NCBI GenBank assembly: GCA_963797635.1
Contig: CAWCPZ010000007.1
Span: forward strand, 62,001-126,000
Reading direction: 5' to 3'
Source of the DNA: JAOUEA01 sp963797635
GTDB taxonomy: Bacteria > Actinomycetota > UBA4738 > HRBIN12
DNA: 64,000 bases
The number at the start of each line of letters is the position of its first letter. Position 1 is the stretch's first letter. The notes beneath the pieces are model-generated. The model was not told the origin of the DNA, did not search any database, and was given only the letters and a program-made list of their open reading frames with translations. Below are positions 32,540 through 40,870 of this stretch, in pieces. The position numbers were made by a program, and so were the translations under genes.

Positions 32540-32700
32540 CAGCGGAAGAGCGCGAAGTAGCCGGCGACGATGATGAAGACCCCGGCGATGAGCGGCGCGA
32601 TGACCCACGCGAGGCCGAGCCGTCCGCGGTAGGGTCCCAGGGTGCCGACCTTGGTCGTCGGCTTCAGCCCGGGCGGACGGATCTGGATCTTCTTCGGCAT
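32539..32700 (-). CDS. 53-aa single-pass membrane protein
   Basis: ATG 32700 to TGA 32539. A basic, proline-rich cytoplasmic head (MPKKIQIRPPGLKPTTKVG, then GPYRGRLG) is followed by one helix (AWVIAPLIAGVFIIVAGYF) and a short LFR tail. A perfect -10 box TATACT lies 8 bases before the ATG. The stop overlaps the start of the dimethylformamidase-like gene (TGATG). The tight coupling suggests a partner or membrane anchor for that protein. No family is recognised. Confidence 0.75.
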   Translation of the reverse strand: MPKKIQIRPPGLKPTTKVGTLGPYRGRLGLAWVIAPLIAGVFIIVAGYFALFR

Positions 32701-32708
32701 CGCCCCCG

Positions 32709-32714
32709 AGTATA
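32709..32714 (-). promoter_or_regulatory. -10 box TATACT, leaderless promoter of the 53-aa gene operon
   Basis: TATACT on the minus strand ends 8 bases before ATG 32700. It is one of the closest matches to TATAAT seen in the window. Confidence 0.65.
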
Positions 32715-32788
32715 GGAAGGCCGTCGCGGTGACGAGGAGACGCGGCGACGGTGGTCGAGCCCTCGCTGGACTACACCGCGATGAGCTT

Positions 32789-34149
32789 CTACGCGTTCGT
32801 GATGCTCGCCGACGCCTGATCGACCACGCGGTAGAGCCGCCAGCGATCGGGCACGCCCTTCAGCTCGTGCTCGCCGGCGTCCTCGAACGCGAGCCCCGAG
32901 CCCGCGACCAGGTCCTTCACCGTCTGGGAGACCAGGACCTCGGAGGGGCCGGCCTGCGCGCTCACACGGGCGCCGATGTTCACGGCGATCCCGCCGATGT
33001 CTCCGTCGATCTGCTCGACCTCCCCGGTGTGGAGGCCCGCCCGGATCTCGAGTCCGAGCTCGCGGACCGCCTCCGTCATGGCGCAGGCGCACCGGATCGC
33101 CCGCGCGGGTCCGTCGAACGTGGCGAAGAACCCGTCTCCCGCGGTGTCCACCTCGCGACCTCGGTAGCGTTCGAGCTCGGAGCGCATGACGGCGTGATGC
33201 CGTTCCGCGAGGTCGCCCCATGCTCGGTCGCCGAGCGCCGCGGCTCGCTCCGTCGAGCCCACGATGTCGGTGAACAGCACCGTCGCGAGCACGCGGTCGG
33301 GCTCGACATGGCCTCGTACGCCGGTGAGGAATTCCTGGATCTCCTCCAGCAGCGGTTCGGTGTCGCCGACCCACATGACGTGCTCGGCCCCGGGCAGCTC
33401 GACAGCTTGGCACCCGGGATCCGCGCTGCGAGGTACCGCGCCTCCTCGATCTTCACGTCGAGATCGCCGACCCGGTTCATCACGAGCGCCGGCACGCGCA
33501 CCGCAGGCAGGACCTCGCGGATGTCGGCTTGGGTGTTCATCTTCAGGAGGGCCAGCGCCGCCTGCGGGCTGGCACTGCGACGGAGGTATCCCACGAACCA
33601 CGACGCGAACGCGCGGTCGTTCGCCATCGACGGCGCGTAGACCTCCAGATCCAGCGACCGACCCCAGTCCTGCTCGATGGCGGCGTACTCCTCGTCGCGA
33701 CGGTCATCGGTGGGAGCCCACGGGTAGTCCTCCGACCAGCGGCGCTTCGCGAACGTGCCCAGCGTGATGAGGGCCGTCGTGCGTTCCGGGTAGGTGGCGG
33801 CGAACAGCACGCTCATCACCCCACCCTCAGAGTGGCCGAAGATCGCCGCTCGCTCGGAGCCGGCCGCATCCATCACCGCACGGAGGTCGTCCATCCGTTC
33901 CTCGAGGGTGGGCAGGTCGGCGATCGGCACGGGGTCGGAGAGTCCCGTGCCGCGCTTGTCGAACATGATCAATCGCGAGAAGGACGCCAGCCGCTCGAAG
34001 AACCGGCGCGGGTGGGGTTCCTCCCAGATCTCCTCGACGTTCGACACCCATCCGGGGACGAAGACGAGATCGAGCGGGCCATCGCCCACCACCTGATAGG
34101 CGATGTGGACCTCACCGCTCTTCGCGTATCGCGTATCCGGCAGGCCCAC
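32789..34149 (-). CDS. Alpha/beta hydrolase fused to class III nucleotide cyclase (first of tandem pair), one frameshift
   Basis: About 453 residues. Residues 1-270 form an alpha/beta hydrolase (GEVHIAYQVVGDGPLDLVFV) with nucleophile Ser in GHSEGG and His near GAEHVMWVGD. Residues 285-450 form a class III cyclase: first metal Asp in LATVLFTDIVGSTE, second in the GDGFF block, then AGLHTGEVE and NIGARVSA. The position that is Lys in adenylate cyclases (before T-x-GDG) is Asp here (VDTAGDG), so substrate choice or activity is uncertain. A frame change near 33407 (one G missing in AAGCTG-TCGAG) separates the two domains; in related proteins they are one chain. It starts 1 nt after the stop of the paralogue upstream. 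Confidence 0.85.
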
Positions 34150-34150
34150 C

Positions 34151-35492
34151 TCAGGTCACCACCACACGGTAGAGCCGCCAGCGGTCGGGCACACCCTTCA
34201 GTTCATGCTCGCCGGCGTCCTCGAACAGCAGACCTGACCCCACGACGAGGTCCTTCACCGTCGAAGAGACCAGGACCTCGGACGCGCCGGCCAGGGCTCC
34301 GACCCTGGCGCCGATCGCGACCCCGATCCCCGCGACGTCTCCGGCGTCGATCGCCACCTCGCCCGTGTGGAGGCCGGCGCGGATCTCCAGGCCCAGCGGT
34401 TCCAGGTCGCCGACGATGCCGCGGGCGCACCGGACCCCCCGAGCGGGGCCGTCGAAGGTGGCGAGGAACCCGTCGCCCATCGTCTTGATCTCCTTGCCGC
34501 GGAATCGGTTGAGGTTCGCGCGCACGATGTGGTCGTGCTGTTCGCGGAGGCCGTGCCAGGCACGGTCGCCGAGTGCGGCGCTCTGCGCGGTGGAGTCGAC
34601 GATGTCGGTGAACAGCACGGTGGCCAGTACGCGGTCGAACTCGACCTCGTCGGACCGCAGCCCCGCAGACGAACCGTCGCACCGAGGCCAGGACCGCGGC
34701 CGTGTCACCCACATACGGTGGGTAGTCAGGGGAGTCATGGAACTCCTCGAGGGACGCGCCCGGGATCTGTCCGGTGACCCAGCGCGCCTCCTCGGGGTTG
34801 TTCCGACTCTGGATGAGCGTCGGGACGCGGATCGCCGGCAGGATGGAACGGAAGTCGAGGTCGTCCCACATGCTGTTGAACGAGATCGCGTCGCCCGGGC
34901 TCGCGGCATATCGGAAGATCTTGGCCCATCGATGCACCGCCACGTCGTCGCCGAGGATGCTCGTGAGCCCCAGGTCGCTGAGCAGCAGCCTCGTCCCGTC
35001 CTCGTCGCCCCAGCCCGAGGCGATATGGAGCTCCGTCTCGCGCAGGGCATGGTCGGTTTCCGCCCACGGGTAGTCCGGCGCCCGGCGACCGCTCGCGCTG
35101 CCGGGCCACAGGATCAGTCCTCGTACCCGTTCGGGGTACGTGGCGGCGAACATCGCGCACAAGGCGCCTCCGTCGACGCCCAATCCCCACAGGGTGGGGA
35201 GCCGTGAGCCCGCCGCTTCGATCACGGCTCGCACGTCATCCATCCGGGTCTCGAGGTCCGGATCTCCTTGCAACCGGTCGGACAGACCCATCCCGCGCTG
35301 ATCCATGGCGATCACGCGGGCGGACTCCGCGAGCCCTCGCAGCATGCCGCCGACGTCGGGGTCTTCCCAGAACAACTCGAGGTGCGAGATGAACGGCATG
35401 ATCACGAGGACGTCCTCGCCGCTCCCGAAGGTCTGGTAGGCGACGAAGGTCCCGTCGGCACTGCGTGCATAGCGGGTGATCGGGGTTTCCAC
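34151..35492 (-). CDS. Alpha/beta hydrolase-nucleotide cyclase fusion (second of pair); hydrolase nucleophile missing
   Basis: About 447 residues, same architecture as its neighbour. Hydrolase-like part: GTFVAYQTFGSGEDVLVIM, DQRGMGLSDR. The nucleophile elbow reads WGLGVDGGAL where the paralogue has FGHSEGGV; aligned on the following AATYPER the Ser position holds Val, so this half is probably not a hydrolase and may sense a ligand. Cyclase part: LATVLFTDIVDSTAQ, KTMGDGFLATFDGP with the Lys expected for adenine recognition, AGLHTGEVAI and IGARVGAL. A frame change near 34667 (GCGGG-G-CTG) is repaired by one base. Start is taken as GTG 35492, because longer versions overlap the divergent gene. 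Confidence 0.83.
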
Positions 35493-35599
35493 GTTCCCGA
35501 TACTGTGCCAGTTCGTGCCGTGCCCGCAACGGCGGGCCCCGTGCCGACACGTGGTTCCGGTGCAGGCTCCTGGGCCGCAGCGCCATCGGGTTCGTTCGT

Positions 35600-35605
35600 T
35601 ACACT
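35600..35605 (+). promoter_or_regulatory. -10 box TACACT, leaderless promoter of the B12-domain gene
   Basis: TACACT ends 8 bases before ATG 35614; no ribosome site precedes the ATG. Confidence 0.65.
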
Positions 35606-35613
35606 TCGCCCAC

Positions 35614-36021
35614 ATGGCCGGCACCTACCGCGTGATCGTGGCGAAGCCGGGCCTCGACGGACATGACCGCGGGGCCAAAGTGGTGGCACGCGCCCTGCGC
35701 GACGCCGGGTTCGAGGTGATCTACACGGGCCTGCACCAGACCCCCGAGCAGATCGCCGAGACCGCGATCCAGGAGGACGCGGACGCCGTCGGGCTCTCGT
35801 GCCATTCCGGCGCCCACATGACGTTGTTCCCCAAGGTGGTGCAGCAGCTCCGCGAGCGCGGGGCCGGGGACATCGTGGTCTTCGGCGGCGGCATCATCCC
35901 GGCCGACGACATCCCCACGCTGCAGGCCGAGGGCATCGAGAAGGTGTTCACGCCGGGGGCCAACACCGGCGACATCGCCACCTGGCTCCGCGAGCGGTTC
36001 GCCGAGTCGGCGTCCAGCTAG
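35614..36021 (+). CDS. Cobalamin-binding subunit of methylmalonyl-CoA mutase (stand-alone B12 domain)
   Basis: 135 residues, only the B12-binding Rossmann domain. The cobalt-ligand motif D-x-H-x-x-G is in KPGLDGHDRGAKVV, followed by the second loop GLSCHSGAHMTLF and the third VVFGGGIIPADDI. Together with the catalytic chain at 58937, which lacks this domain, it makes a split MCM that interconverts methylmalonyl-CoA and succinyl-CoA. It lies 30 bp upstream of sucCD, which uses succinyl-CoA. Confidence 0.92.
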   Translation: MAGTYRVIVAKPGLDGHDRGAKVVARALRDAGFEVIYTGLHQTPEQIAETAIQEDADAVGLSCHSGAHMTLFPKVVQQLRERGAGDIVVFGGGIIPADDIPTLQAEGIEKVFTPGANTGDIATWLRERFAESASS

Positions 36022-36050
36022 TCCAGGGCAGACTACTCACAGGGAGCTCC

Positions 36051-37196
36051 ATGGATCTGTACGAGCATCAAGGCAAGGAGTTGTTCCGCGCCCAGGGCAT
36101 CGCCACGCCGCGCGGGATCGTCGCCACCACGGGGGAGCAGGCGGCCGAGGCCACCCGCGAACTGGGCGGCAAGAGCGTCGTGAAGATCCAGGTGCAGGTC
36201 GGTGGCCGCGGCAAGGGCGGCGGCGTGGTGCTGGTCGACTCGCCCGAGCGCGCCGCCGAGGAAGCCAGCCGCATGCTCGGCACCGACTTCCAAGGCCATG
36301 AGGTGACGCAGGTGCTGGTGGAGGAACTGCTGCCGATCGCTCAGGAGTTCTACACCTCGATCCTGCTGGACCGTTCCACCGGCGACTACCTGGCGATGAT
36401 GACCGCCGAGGGCGGCATGGACATCGAGGAACTCGCTCGCACGCGGCCCGAGGCGCTTCGCCGGGTCCACATCGACGCGATGCTGGGGCTCCGCGCCTTC
36501 CACGTTCGCGAACTCACCGGCACATTGCCGCAGGAGGCGCGCGAAGGCGCGTCCGACGTGCTGCGCCGTCTCTACACGCTGCTCCAGGAAGCCGACGCCA
36601 CCCTCGTCGAGGTCAACCCGCTCGTGCTGCTCGAGGACGGTCGCGTGGTCGCGCTCGACGCGAAGGTCACCGTGGACGACAACGCGTTGTTCCGCCACGA
36701 GGACATCGAGGCGATGAAGGCGGCGTTCCCGATCGACCCGGTGCAGGCGCGCGCCAACGAGAAGGATCTGCAGTACGTGAAGCTCGACGGCAACGTCGGG
36801 ATCATCGGCAACGGGGCCGGCCTGGTGATGTCCACGCTCGACGTCGTGGCCCAGGCCGGTGCCAAGGCCGCGAACTTCCTCGATGTGGGCGGTGGTGCCA
36901 GCGCCGACCAGATGGCGACCTCGCTCGAGGTGGTGCTGAGCGATCCGGCGGTCAAGGCCGTGTTCATCAACATCTTCGGCGGGATCACCCGGTGCGACCT
37001 GGTGGCCCAGGGCGTGCTGGGCGCGCTCGATCGCATCGAGGCCACCGTGCCCATCGTGGTCCGCCTCGACGGCACCAACGCCGAGGAGGGCCGCGCGATC
37101 CTCGCCGATGCCGCGCATCCGCGCATCGTGGCCGCCGCCACCATGCTGGAGGCCGCCGAACGAGCCGCCGGCTTCGCGAACGGGGAGGCGGCATGA
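36051..37196 (+). CDS. sucC: Succinyl-CoA synthetase (ADP-forming) beta subunit
   Basis: 381 residues. ATP-grasp fold starting MDLYEHQGKELFRAQGI, with KIQVQVGGRGKGGGVVL, and the C-terminal ligase-CoA domain with GNGAGLVMSTLDVV and VFINIFGGITRCDLVA. It converts succinyl-CoA plus ADP and phosphate to succinate plus ATP in the TCA cycle. Ribosome site AGGGAG 36042. Its TGA overlaps the ATG of sucD (ATGA). Confidence 0.96.
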   Translation: MDLYEHQGKELFRAQGIATPRGIVATTGEQAAEATRELGGKSVVKIQVQVGGRGKGGGVVLVDSPERAAEEASRMLGTDFQGHEVTQVLVEELLPIAQEFYTSILLDRSTGDYLAMMTAEGGMDIEELARTRPEALRRVHIDAMLGLRAFHVRELTGTLPQEAREGASDVLRRLYTLLQEADATLVEVNPLVLLEDGRVVALDAKVTVDDNALFRHEDIEAMKAAFPIDPVQARANEKDLQYVKLDGNVGIIGNGAGLVMSTLDVVAQAGAKAANFLDVGGGASADQMATSLEVVLSDPAVKAVFINIFGGITRCDLVAQGVLGALDRIEATVPIVVRLDGTNAEEGRAILADAAHPRIVAAATMLEAAERAAGFANGEAA

Positions 37197-38062
37197 GCGT
37201 CCTGGTCGGGGCCGACACGCGCTTGGTGGTGCAGGGCATCACCGGCCACGAGGGAACCTTCCACACGCTGCGTGACCGCGCGTACGGCACGAACGTGGTG
37301 GCCGGTGTCACGCCCGGGAAGGCGGGCCAGGACGTCGAAGGGATCCCGGTCTACGACACCGTGGCCGACGCCGTGCGCGAACAGGGCGCCGACACCGCGA
37401 TGATCTTCGTGCCGCCCCGGTTCGCCGCCGAAGCCATCCTGGAGGCCGCCGACGCCGGTGTGCCGCTCGCGGTGTGCATCACCGAGGGCATCCCGGCCAA
37501 GGACATGGCGCACGTGCACAGCTACCTGCAGGGACGGTCCACGACGTTGGTCGGGCCCAACTGCCCCGGGGTCATCACGCCGGGCGTCGCGAACGTCGGC
37601 ATCATCCCCGGCGAGATCTGCATGCCGGGGCGCGTGGGATTGGTGTCGCGGTCCGGCACGCTCGTCTATCAGATCGTGCATGAACTCACGCAGCGGGGGC
37701 TGGGTCAGTCGACCTGCATCGGCATGGGTGGCGACCCGGTCCACGGCATCGGGTTCATCGAGTCGCTCGAGCTGTTCCAGCAGGACCCGGACACCGACCT
37801 GGTCGTGATGACCGGCGAGATCGGTGGCGACGACGAGGAACGTGCCGCCGCCTACATCGCCGAACACGTCACGAAGCCCGTGGTGGGCTACATCGCGGGG
37901 TTCGAGGCGCCGCCGGGCAAGCGCATGGGCCACGCCGGCGCGATCGTCACCGGGTCGAAGGGGACGGCGGCCGCCAAGGCCGAAGCGCTCGAGGCGGTGG
38001 GTGTCCGCGTCGCGCGCACCCCCACGCAGGTGGCCGAACTGGTGGTCGAGGCGCTGGGATGA
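37193..38062 (+). CDS. sucD: Succinyl-CoA synthetase alpha subunit
   Basis: 289 residues. CoA-binding Rossmann domain: ADTRLVVQGITGHEGTFH, then GPNCPGVITPG; ligase domain with GMGGDPVHGIGFIESLELF and the phosphohistidine in RMGHAGAIVTG. Start ATG 37193 overlaps the sucC stop, and the stop overlaps the DUF6350 start, giving a coupled sucC-sucD-DUF6350 unit. Confidence 0.96.
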   Translation: MSVLVGADTRLVVQGITGHEGTFHTLRDRAYGTNVVAGVTPGKAGQDVEGIPVYDTVADAVREQGADTAMIFVPPRFAAEAILEAADAGVPLAVCITEGIPAKDMAHVHSYLQGRSTTLVGPNCPGVITPGVANVGIIPGEICMPGRVGLVSRSGTLVYQIVHELTQRGLGQSTCIGMGGDPVHGIGFIESLELFQQDPDTDLVVMTGEIGGDDEERAAAYIAEHVTKPVVGYIAGFEAPPGKRMGHAGAIVTGSKGTAAAKAEALEAVGVRVARTPTQVAELVVEALG

Positions 38063-39351
38063 GCGATCCGGCGCCTGCCTCCGGCGACCCCGAGGCAGCC
38101 GCCGACCGGCCGCTCTCCGCCGACCTCTGGCGCGCCGCGCCCGTCGCGGCGCGCGGCGGCCTGCTGGTGGCCGTGGCCGCCATCGTGCTCGGACAGCTCC
38201 CGCCCCTGTTGGTGAACCTGCTCGGGGGCGGACTCGCGGTCTCGACCCAGGTGCGGATGGGCTGGCTCTACACGGCGGCATCCAACGCCGTCTCGATCAG
38301 GATCGAAGGGCTCAGTGCAACGGCGGGTGAGCTCGAACCGCTGGGCACGGCGACGTTCCGGCTGGCGTTGTTGACGGTGACGTTCGTGCTGGGCTGGCTG
38401 CTGCTGCGCGCCGGTGCCGCCGCCGCACGCAGGGTCAGCGACTCGCCCGTTCGTCGCGCGCTCGCCGGCGCGTTGGTGGCGCCGAGCTACGCCGTGGCCC
38501 TGGGGATCCTCGCGCTGGTCGTGGAGCTCCGGCTCAGCACCGGCGGTGGTTTCCTGCCCGATGTCACGACCTTGAGTGCCGTGCCGTGGGAGGCGTTCGT
38601 CCTGCCGTTCGTGCTCGCCGCCGGGACGGGGACGGTGGGCGGACTCCTGGCCGGCGGCGGGATCCGAGCCCGCGCCTGGGAGGCGTTCGCCGGTGGATGG
38701 CGGGCGTTCGTCTGGGCACTGGGCCTGGCGCTCGTGGGGCTCCTCGCGTTCGCGGCGATCCGACCCTCGGGGCTCGAGGGCTACGTCGATGAGCTCCGAT
38801 CCCTCGGCCCGCGGGGTGCGGCCGTCGTGGTGGGCCATCAGATCCTGCTGGCACCGAACCAGGCGGTCCTCACCTTGGTGCCGGCCATGGGCGCCTGCGA
38901 CGTGCTGACCGGCCCGGTTCGCACCACGGACATCCTGTGTCTGGACCGCCAGCCCACGGGGGAGAACCCGTTGGACACGATCTCGGACGGCTTGGGCGAT
39001 CGGGCCGTTCCGACACAGCCCCTGCCCGCGGCGGCGAAGCTGTTCGTCCTGGTGCCGTTCGTCGCCGTGGCCCTGGGAGCCAGGCGCGGCGCGGCGCGGG
39101 CGAGTTCCAACGCCGACGCTGCGCTTCGCGGGGTATGCGCCGGGGTGGTGTTCGCCGGTCTCGTCGTGATCGGCGTCTGGGCCAGCACGCTGACGATCAC
39201 CACCACCGCGTCGGGGGATGCGGCCACGCTGGCGCTCGGCGCGCAACCGTTCGTTGCAGGGGCTTACGCCGCCGCGTGGGGGATCGTCGTGGGTGGGATC
39301 GCCGGCTGGATCTGGTTCGCCGCGAAGGGCTCGCGCCCTAGCCCAGCTTGA
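38059..39351 (+). CDS. DUF6350 (PerM-like) integral membrane protein
   Basis: 430 residues, about eight to ten helices, among them GGLLVAVAAIVLGQLPPLLV, LLTVTFVLGWLLLRAG, PFVLAAGTGTVGGLLAGGG and VFAGLVVIGVWASTLTI. A soluble loop with a cluster MGACDVLTGPV lies near residue 276. Position between sucD and purN is where Actinobacteria carry DUF6350; the mycobacterial counterpart PerM is linked to cell division. It overlaps sucD by ATGA and the convergent zinc-ribbon gene by 14 bp. Confidence 0.82.
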   Translation: MSDPAPASGDPEAAADRPLSADLWRAAPVAARGGLLVAVAAIVLGQLPPLLVNLLGGGLAVSTQVRMGWLYTAASNAVSIRIEGLSATAGELEPLGTATFRLALLTVTFVLGWLLLRAGAAAARRVSDSPVRRALAGALVAPSYAVALGILALVVELRLSTGGGFLPDVTTLSAVPWEAFVLPFVLAAGTGTVGGLLAGGGIRARAWEAFAGGWRAFVWALGLALVGLLAFAAIRPSGLEGYVDELRSLGPRGAAVVVGHQILLAPNQAVLTLVPAMGACDVLTGPVRTTDILCLDRQPTGENPLDTISDGLGDRAVPTQPLPAAAKLFVLVPFVAVALGARRGAARASSNADAALRGVCAGVVFAGLVVIGVWASTLTITTTASGDAATLALGAQPFVAGAYAAAWGIVVGGIAGWIWFAAKGSRPSPA

Positions 39352-40162
39352 CCTCGCTGAAGTTCGTCTCCATCCGGGTGTAGCTGCTCCAGGCGGCGGC
39401 CCAGCCGGCGTCGTCGCGGGAGTACCGCTGCACCGGCTGATCGGGCGCCTCGCGGTCCCAGATGCCGAAGAACGTGCGCCCGTACCCCAGGAGATATCGC
39501 GTCCCCGAGTGCGTGTACTGGACGGCCGCGTGGTCGTTGGGGTCGATCGGCGCGGCGGTCACACCCGGCTGCGGAGTGGTGGTCGTCGGCGACGGCGAGA
39601 CGGCAACGCCCGAGGTGGGGGCTCCACCGTCGGCAGGCACGGTGGTGTGGTTCGGTTCCAGCGACGAGAAGCGGAGCCACGCCTGCCGCCATCCGTCGTC
39701 GGTGCGGGGGAAGCGTTCGGCGGCGACGCTGGGGGACTGCCGGTCCCAGATCCCGAAGAAGTCGGCCCCATAGCCCAGCACGTAGCGGTACCCGGAATGC
39801 GTGTAGCGAACGCTCGAGGTCTGCACCGGTTGGGCATCGGCGGCGGGGGCTGCCGCCGGTGCGCTGGTTGCGGCGTCGGACTGGGTCGTCGCCGAGGCCT
39901 GATCCGCAAGGGTGGGCGATGCACTCGACTGGTCGGTGGGTGTGGGCGAGGTCGCCGGTTCGTCGGGCGTGGGCGAGGAGGGTGCGGCGGCGGCGGCGAA
40001 GGGCGTGGCGGCAGCCGCCGCGCTCGAGGACGGGGACGGCGCAGGGCTCGTCGTATCCGACGTGGAAGACGACTGCGGCGCCACGGTGAGATCGCTGTGG
40101 CAGTACCGGCACTTGATGGCTTCGTCCTGGATCATCTCTGCGCAGTAGGGGCATTTCTTCAC
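39338..40162 (-). CDS. Zinc-ribbon protein with Ser/Thr/Ala/Pro linker and two copies of a GIWDR domain
   Basis: 274 residues. The N-terminus is a zinc ribbon (KKCPYCAEMIQDEAIKCRYC; two CxxC knuckles). Residues about 28-115 are a low-complexity Ser/Thr/Ala/Pro linker. Then two copies of a roughly 55-residue module follow, starting YTHSGYRYVLGYGADFFGIW at about 119 and YTHSGTRYLLGYGRTFFGIW at about 217. Each is followed by DR, a short acidic/proline stretch, an RxD..GW..AW block and a closing E.N. A second Ser/Thr/Pro-rich linker separates them. No domain name is recognised. No signal peptide or helix is present, so it is cytoplasmic. Divergent from purN. Confidence 0.75.
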   Translation of the reverse strand: MKKCPYCAEMIQDEAIKCRYCHSDLTVAPQSSSTSDTTSPAPSPSSSAAAAATPFAAAAAPSSPTPDEPATSPTPTDQSSASPTLADQASATTQSDAATSAPAAAPAADAQPVQTSSVRYTHSGYRYVLGYGADFFGIWDRQSPSVAAERFPRTDDGWRQAWLRFSSLEPNHTTVPADGGAPTSGVAVSPSPTTTTPQPGVTAAPIDPNDHAAVQYTHSGTRYLLGYGRTFFGIWDREAPDQPVQRYSRDDAGWAAAWSSYTRMETNFSEVKLG

Positions 40163-40245
40163 GATGGTGACCTCCGGCTGATCCGCGAGGATGCAAGGCT
40201 ACCGGAACCGACGTGGGCGCGGGGATGGGCCGTCCGGGGGTTTGG

Positions 40246-40251
40246 TAGCGT
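40246..40251 (+). promoter_or_regulatory. -10 box TAGCGT upstream of purN
   Basis: TAGCGT ends 10 bases before ATG 40262, with no ribosome site; the gap is a little longer than in the other leaderless examples. Confidence 0.5.
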
Positions 40252-40261
40252 GGCCGCTTCC

Positions 40262-40870
40262 ATGGGTGGACGGGTCGCGGTGCTGGTGTCCGGCGGAGGC
40301 ACGAACCTGCAGGCGCTGCTCGACGACCCCCAGGTGGCTCCGCACATCGCCCTGGTCCTGTCCGACCGCCCGCACGTGCGTGCGCTCGAACGGGCCACGG
40401 CGCGGGACGTGGCCGTCGAGGTGGTCGAGGTCGATGCCCATCCCGATCGCGACACGTACACCGAGGCCGTGCGCGACCTCCTGCTCACCCACGGGATCGA
40501 CACGGTCGTGCTGGCCGGGTTCATGCGGGTGCTGAGCGCCGGCTTCTTCGACGCCTTCCCCGGACGGGTCCTGAACGTGCATCCGGCGCTGCTGCCCGCG
40601 TTCCCGGGAGCGCACGCCGTCCGCGACGCCCTGGCCTGGGGCGTGAAGGTCACCGGGGTCACCGTGCACCTGGTCGATGAACAGGTCGACCATGGTCCGA
40701 TCGTGCTGCAGGAGGCGATCGAGATCCGCGACGACGACGACTGGGATTCGCTCGAGCTTCGTGTCCACGCCCTCGAACACCGGCTCCTGCCCGCCGCCGT
40801 TCGGGCGTTGTTGCAGGGTCGCCTGGTCGTGGAGGGTCGAGCGGTCCGCATCACAGGGGAGGAACCATGA
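40262..40870 (+). CDS. purN: Phosphoribosylglycinamide formyltransferase
   Basis: 202 residues. Transfers a formyl group from 10-formyl-THF to GAR in purine synthesis. Starts GGRVAVLVSGGGTNLQALL (phosphate loop), then VLAGFMRVLSAGFFDAFPGR, catalytic NVHPALLPAFPGAHAVRDAL and TVHLVDEQVDHGPIVLQ with the catalytic Asp. Start ATG 40262. Its stop overlaps the ATG of purH. Confidence 0.96.
   Translation: MGGRVAVLVSGGGTNLQALLDDPQVAPHIALVLSDRPHVRALERATARDVAVEVVEVDAHPDRDTYTEAVRDLLLTHGIDTVVLAGFMRVLSAGFFDAFPGRVLNVHPALLPAFPGAHAVRDALAWGVKVTGVTVHLVDEQVDHGPIVLQEAIEIRDDDDWDSLELRVHALEHRLLPAAVRALLQGRLVVEGRAVRITGEEP

Noticed and set aside
35493..35624. An upstream ATG start (35624) for the second hydrolase-cyclase gene
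   Set aside because: The extension would overlap the start of the divergent B12-domain gene and is Cys/Arg/Thr-rich without family similarity; GTG 35492 fits the family N-terminus.
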